Assembly (NCBI GenBank): GCA_963752745.1
Contig: CAVWAK010000008.1
Span: 40,027 to 104,026 of the forward strand
Source of the DNA: Thiogranum sp963752745
GTDB lineage: Bacteria > Pseudomonadota > Gammaproteobacteria > DSM-19610
Length of the DNA: 64,000 nt
Direction of reading: 5' to 3'
In this document: piece after piece, positions 63,026 to 64,000 of the stretch
Layout of the letters: every line of letters begins with the position of its first letter
How positions within the stretch are numbered: position 1 is the stretch's first letter
Notes under the pieces: model-generated
What the model was told of the DNA's origin: nothing
The model's input: the letters and a program-made list of their open reading frames with translations, nothing else
Database searches by the model: none
Position numbers and translations under genes: made by a program

Positions 63026-63210
63026 GGCTTACTGCTTCCTCCGCACCGCCGAAATTATTTGGTTGTGCGATAACTATCAGACTTATTGAGCAATAGTCTG
63101 GATTTGCCGCGCCCCCATTTAGTCTGCATAAGATTGAAAACCGGGGTCAGAACGCAGTTTTTACTAATATGGTCTTAACGATTTAGATCATTCACATGTA
63201 GAGGTGGTAC
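63026..63210. other. Gap holding the left inverted repeat of the RAYT remnant
   Basis: The only recognised feature is the left 30-bp inverted repeat at 63141-63170. The start of the transposase remnant follows at 63211. Confidence 0.6.
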
Positions 63211-63414
63211 ATGTCACGAAAACCCCGTTTTAATCTTCCGCGAGTCCCTCAACATATTATCCAGCGCGGCCATAATCGTGAGCCGTGCTTTTTTCCGAAG
63301 AAGATTACCACCGTTATCTACATGATTTCCATGAAGCAGCGCTGAAGAAGAACAGGCTTATTATGGCGTCACGTAGCACGTAGAATATTAGTGGAAACTG
63401 CGTTCTGACCCCGG
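63141..63414. mobile_element. RAYT-derived element with 30-bp inverted repeats
   Basis: The block 63141-63170 and the complement of 63385-63414 match at 28 of 30 positions (both start CCGGGGTCAGAACGCAGTTT). They bracket a truncated RAYT transposase gene. The outer CCGGGGTCA block occurs again at 63429-63437 in inverted orientation. Confidence 0.75.
63211..63383 (+). pseudogene. RAYT (REP-associated Y1 transposase) remnant
   Basis: From ATG 63211 the frame reads MSRKPRFNLPRVPQHIIQRG and then HNREPCFF, the N-terminus of a REP-associated tyrosine transposase. A one-base loss near 63296 shifts the frame, after which EEDYHRYLHDFHEAALKKN follows before the right inverted repeat cuts the gene. The HUH and catalytic Tyr parts are missing, so it is inactive. 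Confidence 0.85.
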
Positions 63415-63818
63415 CTTTCATTTGACCCCGGTTTTACAGTAGTAAACGGGATACTGGACGCATACAGTTCATTGAGCACCCGCCGCCGCACTTCTTCAAA
63501 CCCAATGCCTTTCACCCATACTGTTCTACGGCCTTGAGGACTGCGAACCCGGTAGCGCCACAAAGCGATCCTTGCGCGCTGTTCTGCCGCATCCAAATAC
63601 TTTGGCGCCACTTTCACAATAGGGTGCAACGTCGGGTTTCCTTCACCGAAGGTCTTTGCGTAGTCCTTCTCCAGTCCCGCCAGCTCTTTGGCCCTGCCGA
63701 TCTTTATGTTTTCGCAGTTAACCTTGAGCGCGGCAGCCTCTCGGCGCGCATCATGCGCCTGTGTTGAGATCAACTCGTCACTCGCCAGCGTTACCAGATA
63801 AAGCCCTGATGATTTCAT
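63369..63818 (-). CDS. Protein of unknown function, C-terminus formed by repeat DNA
   Basis: A 149-residue ORF. I chose ATG 63818 (MKSSGLYLVTLASDEL) with GGAG upstream; an in-frame start at 63944 lacks support. The body (REAAALKVNCENIKIGRAKELAGLEK, VKVAPKYLDAAEQRARIALWRYR, GIGFEEVRRRVLNEL) looks like a real, mostly helical, basic protein. From about residue 128 the codons lie in the inverted-repeat DNA of the RAYT element (KPGSNESRGQNAVSTN), so the original C-terminus has probably been replaced. Family unknown. Confidence 0.55.
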   Translation of the reverse strand: MKSSGLYLVTLASDELISTQAHDARREAAALKVNCENIKIGRAKELAGLEKDYAKTFGEGNPTLHPIVKVAPKYLDAAEQRARIALWRYRVRSPQGRRTVWVKGIGFEEVRRRVLNELYASSIPFTTVKPGSNESRGQNAVSTNILRAT

Positions 63819-64000
63819 CGCGTCTGCTCCAGGTATTCCATCAACAAAAAAACCACGCGGGTACTCTATACGAATGGTATTTTTCTGCCTGTCCTGCAAC
63901 GCCTTTCGATTATCCCGACGCGCCCATATAGGGGGCACGCCCAAAACTATTTGGGGTCAATCCTTACTGGCAGGTGTGAAGAATATATAGCCGTACCAGG

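Noticed and set aside
1..64000. tRNA and rRNA genes
   Set aside because: I looked in the intergenic gaps for cloverleaf-like sequences and conserved rRNA motifs and saw none. A covariance-model scan would be decisive.

Overview
The window looks like chromosomal DNA of a gammaproteobacterium. The gene orders pilMNOPQ-aroK-aroB-dGTPase-(WGR)-damX-gltB-gltD-hemE and gmk-rpoZ-spoT-ridA-recG are typical of that class. A frameshifted cytochrome cd1-type gene (nirN/nirS family) with an FNR/DNR-like box hints at a denitrifying ancestry. I cannot name the genus from sequence alone.

Layout. 1-6.8 kb: signalling cluster with the tail of one hybrid histidine kinase, a CheY-like regulator, a TorT-like periplasmic binding protein and two large hybrid kinases that are near-duplicates in their cytoplasmic halves but carry different sensors. 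7.1-11.7 kb: a decaying zone with a HAF-repeat protein broken by two frameshifts, a nirN-like gene broken by two frameshifts, a radical-SAM gene fused by deletion to the 3' half of a ZIP metal transporter gene, and an intact ferritin-like DUF2202 gene. 11.8-12.8 kb: class I fructose-bisphosphate aldolase. 12.8-18 kb: accessory island with two small genes bracketed by REP-like repeats (one encodes an orphan double-glycine-leader peptide), an IS5-family element, and a chromosomal integron. The integron has an intI with a LexA box, one cassette (lipoprotein plus attC), and a second cassette gene cut by the IS.

18-29.7 kb: housekeeping block with recG, ridA, spoT, rpoZ, gmk and yicC on the minus strand, then a Ser/Thr kinase-PP2C phosphatase pair, rph, a frameshifted rdgB and hemW on the plus strand. 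Three hairpin elements with a conserved loop and co-varying arms lie in the gaps of this block. 29.7-36.2 kb: a CPXCG zinc-ribbon protein, Rof, a Ycf46-like AAA ATPase, a DUF3135 protein, rpmE, a thermonuclease-like protein, an M48 lipoprotein protease and malic enzyme. 36.2-40.5 kb (minus): purT, a nucleotidyltransferase-like gene and PBP1a.

40.7-50.5 kb: type IV pilus assembly pilMNOPQ, aroK, aroB, dGTPase, a stand-alone WGR protein and DamX. 50.7-58 kb: glutamate synthase gltBD and hemE. 58-62.6 kb: fructosamine-kinase-like and HNH genes (minus), then the three-gene proton-translocating transhydrogenase. The last 1.4 kb is a small accessory patch: two unknown ORFs and a RAYT transposase remnant between 30-bp inverted repeats.

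The items most worth a second look are the SOS-controlled integron with its series of palindromes, the co-varying hairpin family, the orphan GG-leader peptide in a repeat-bracketed module, and two cases where an intrinsic-terminator hairpin is built into the start of a coding sequence (aroK and the nuclease after rpmE).
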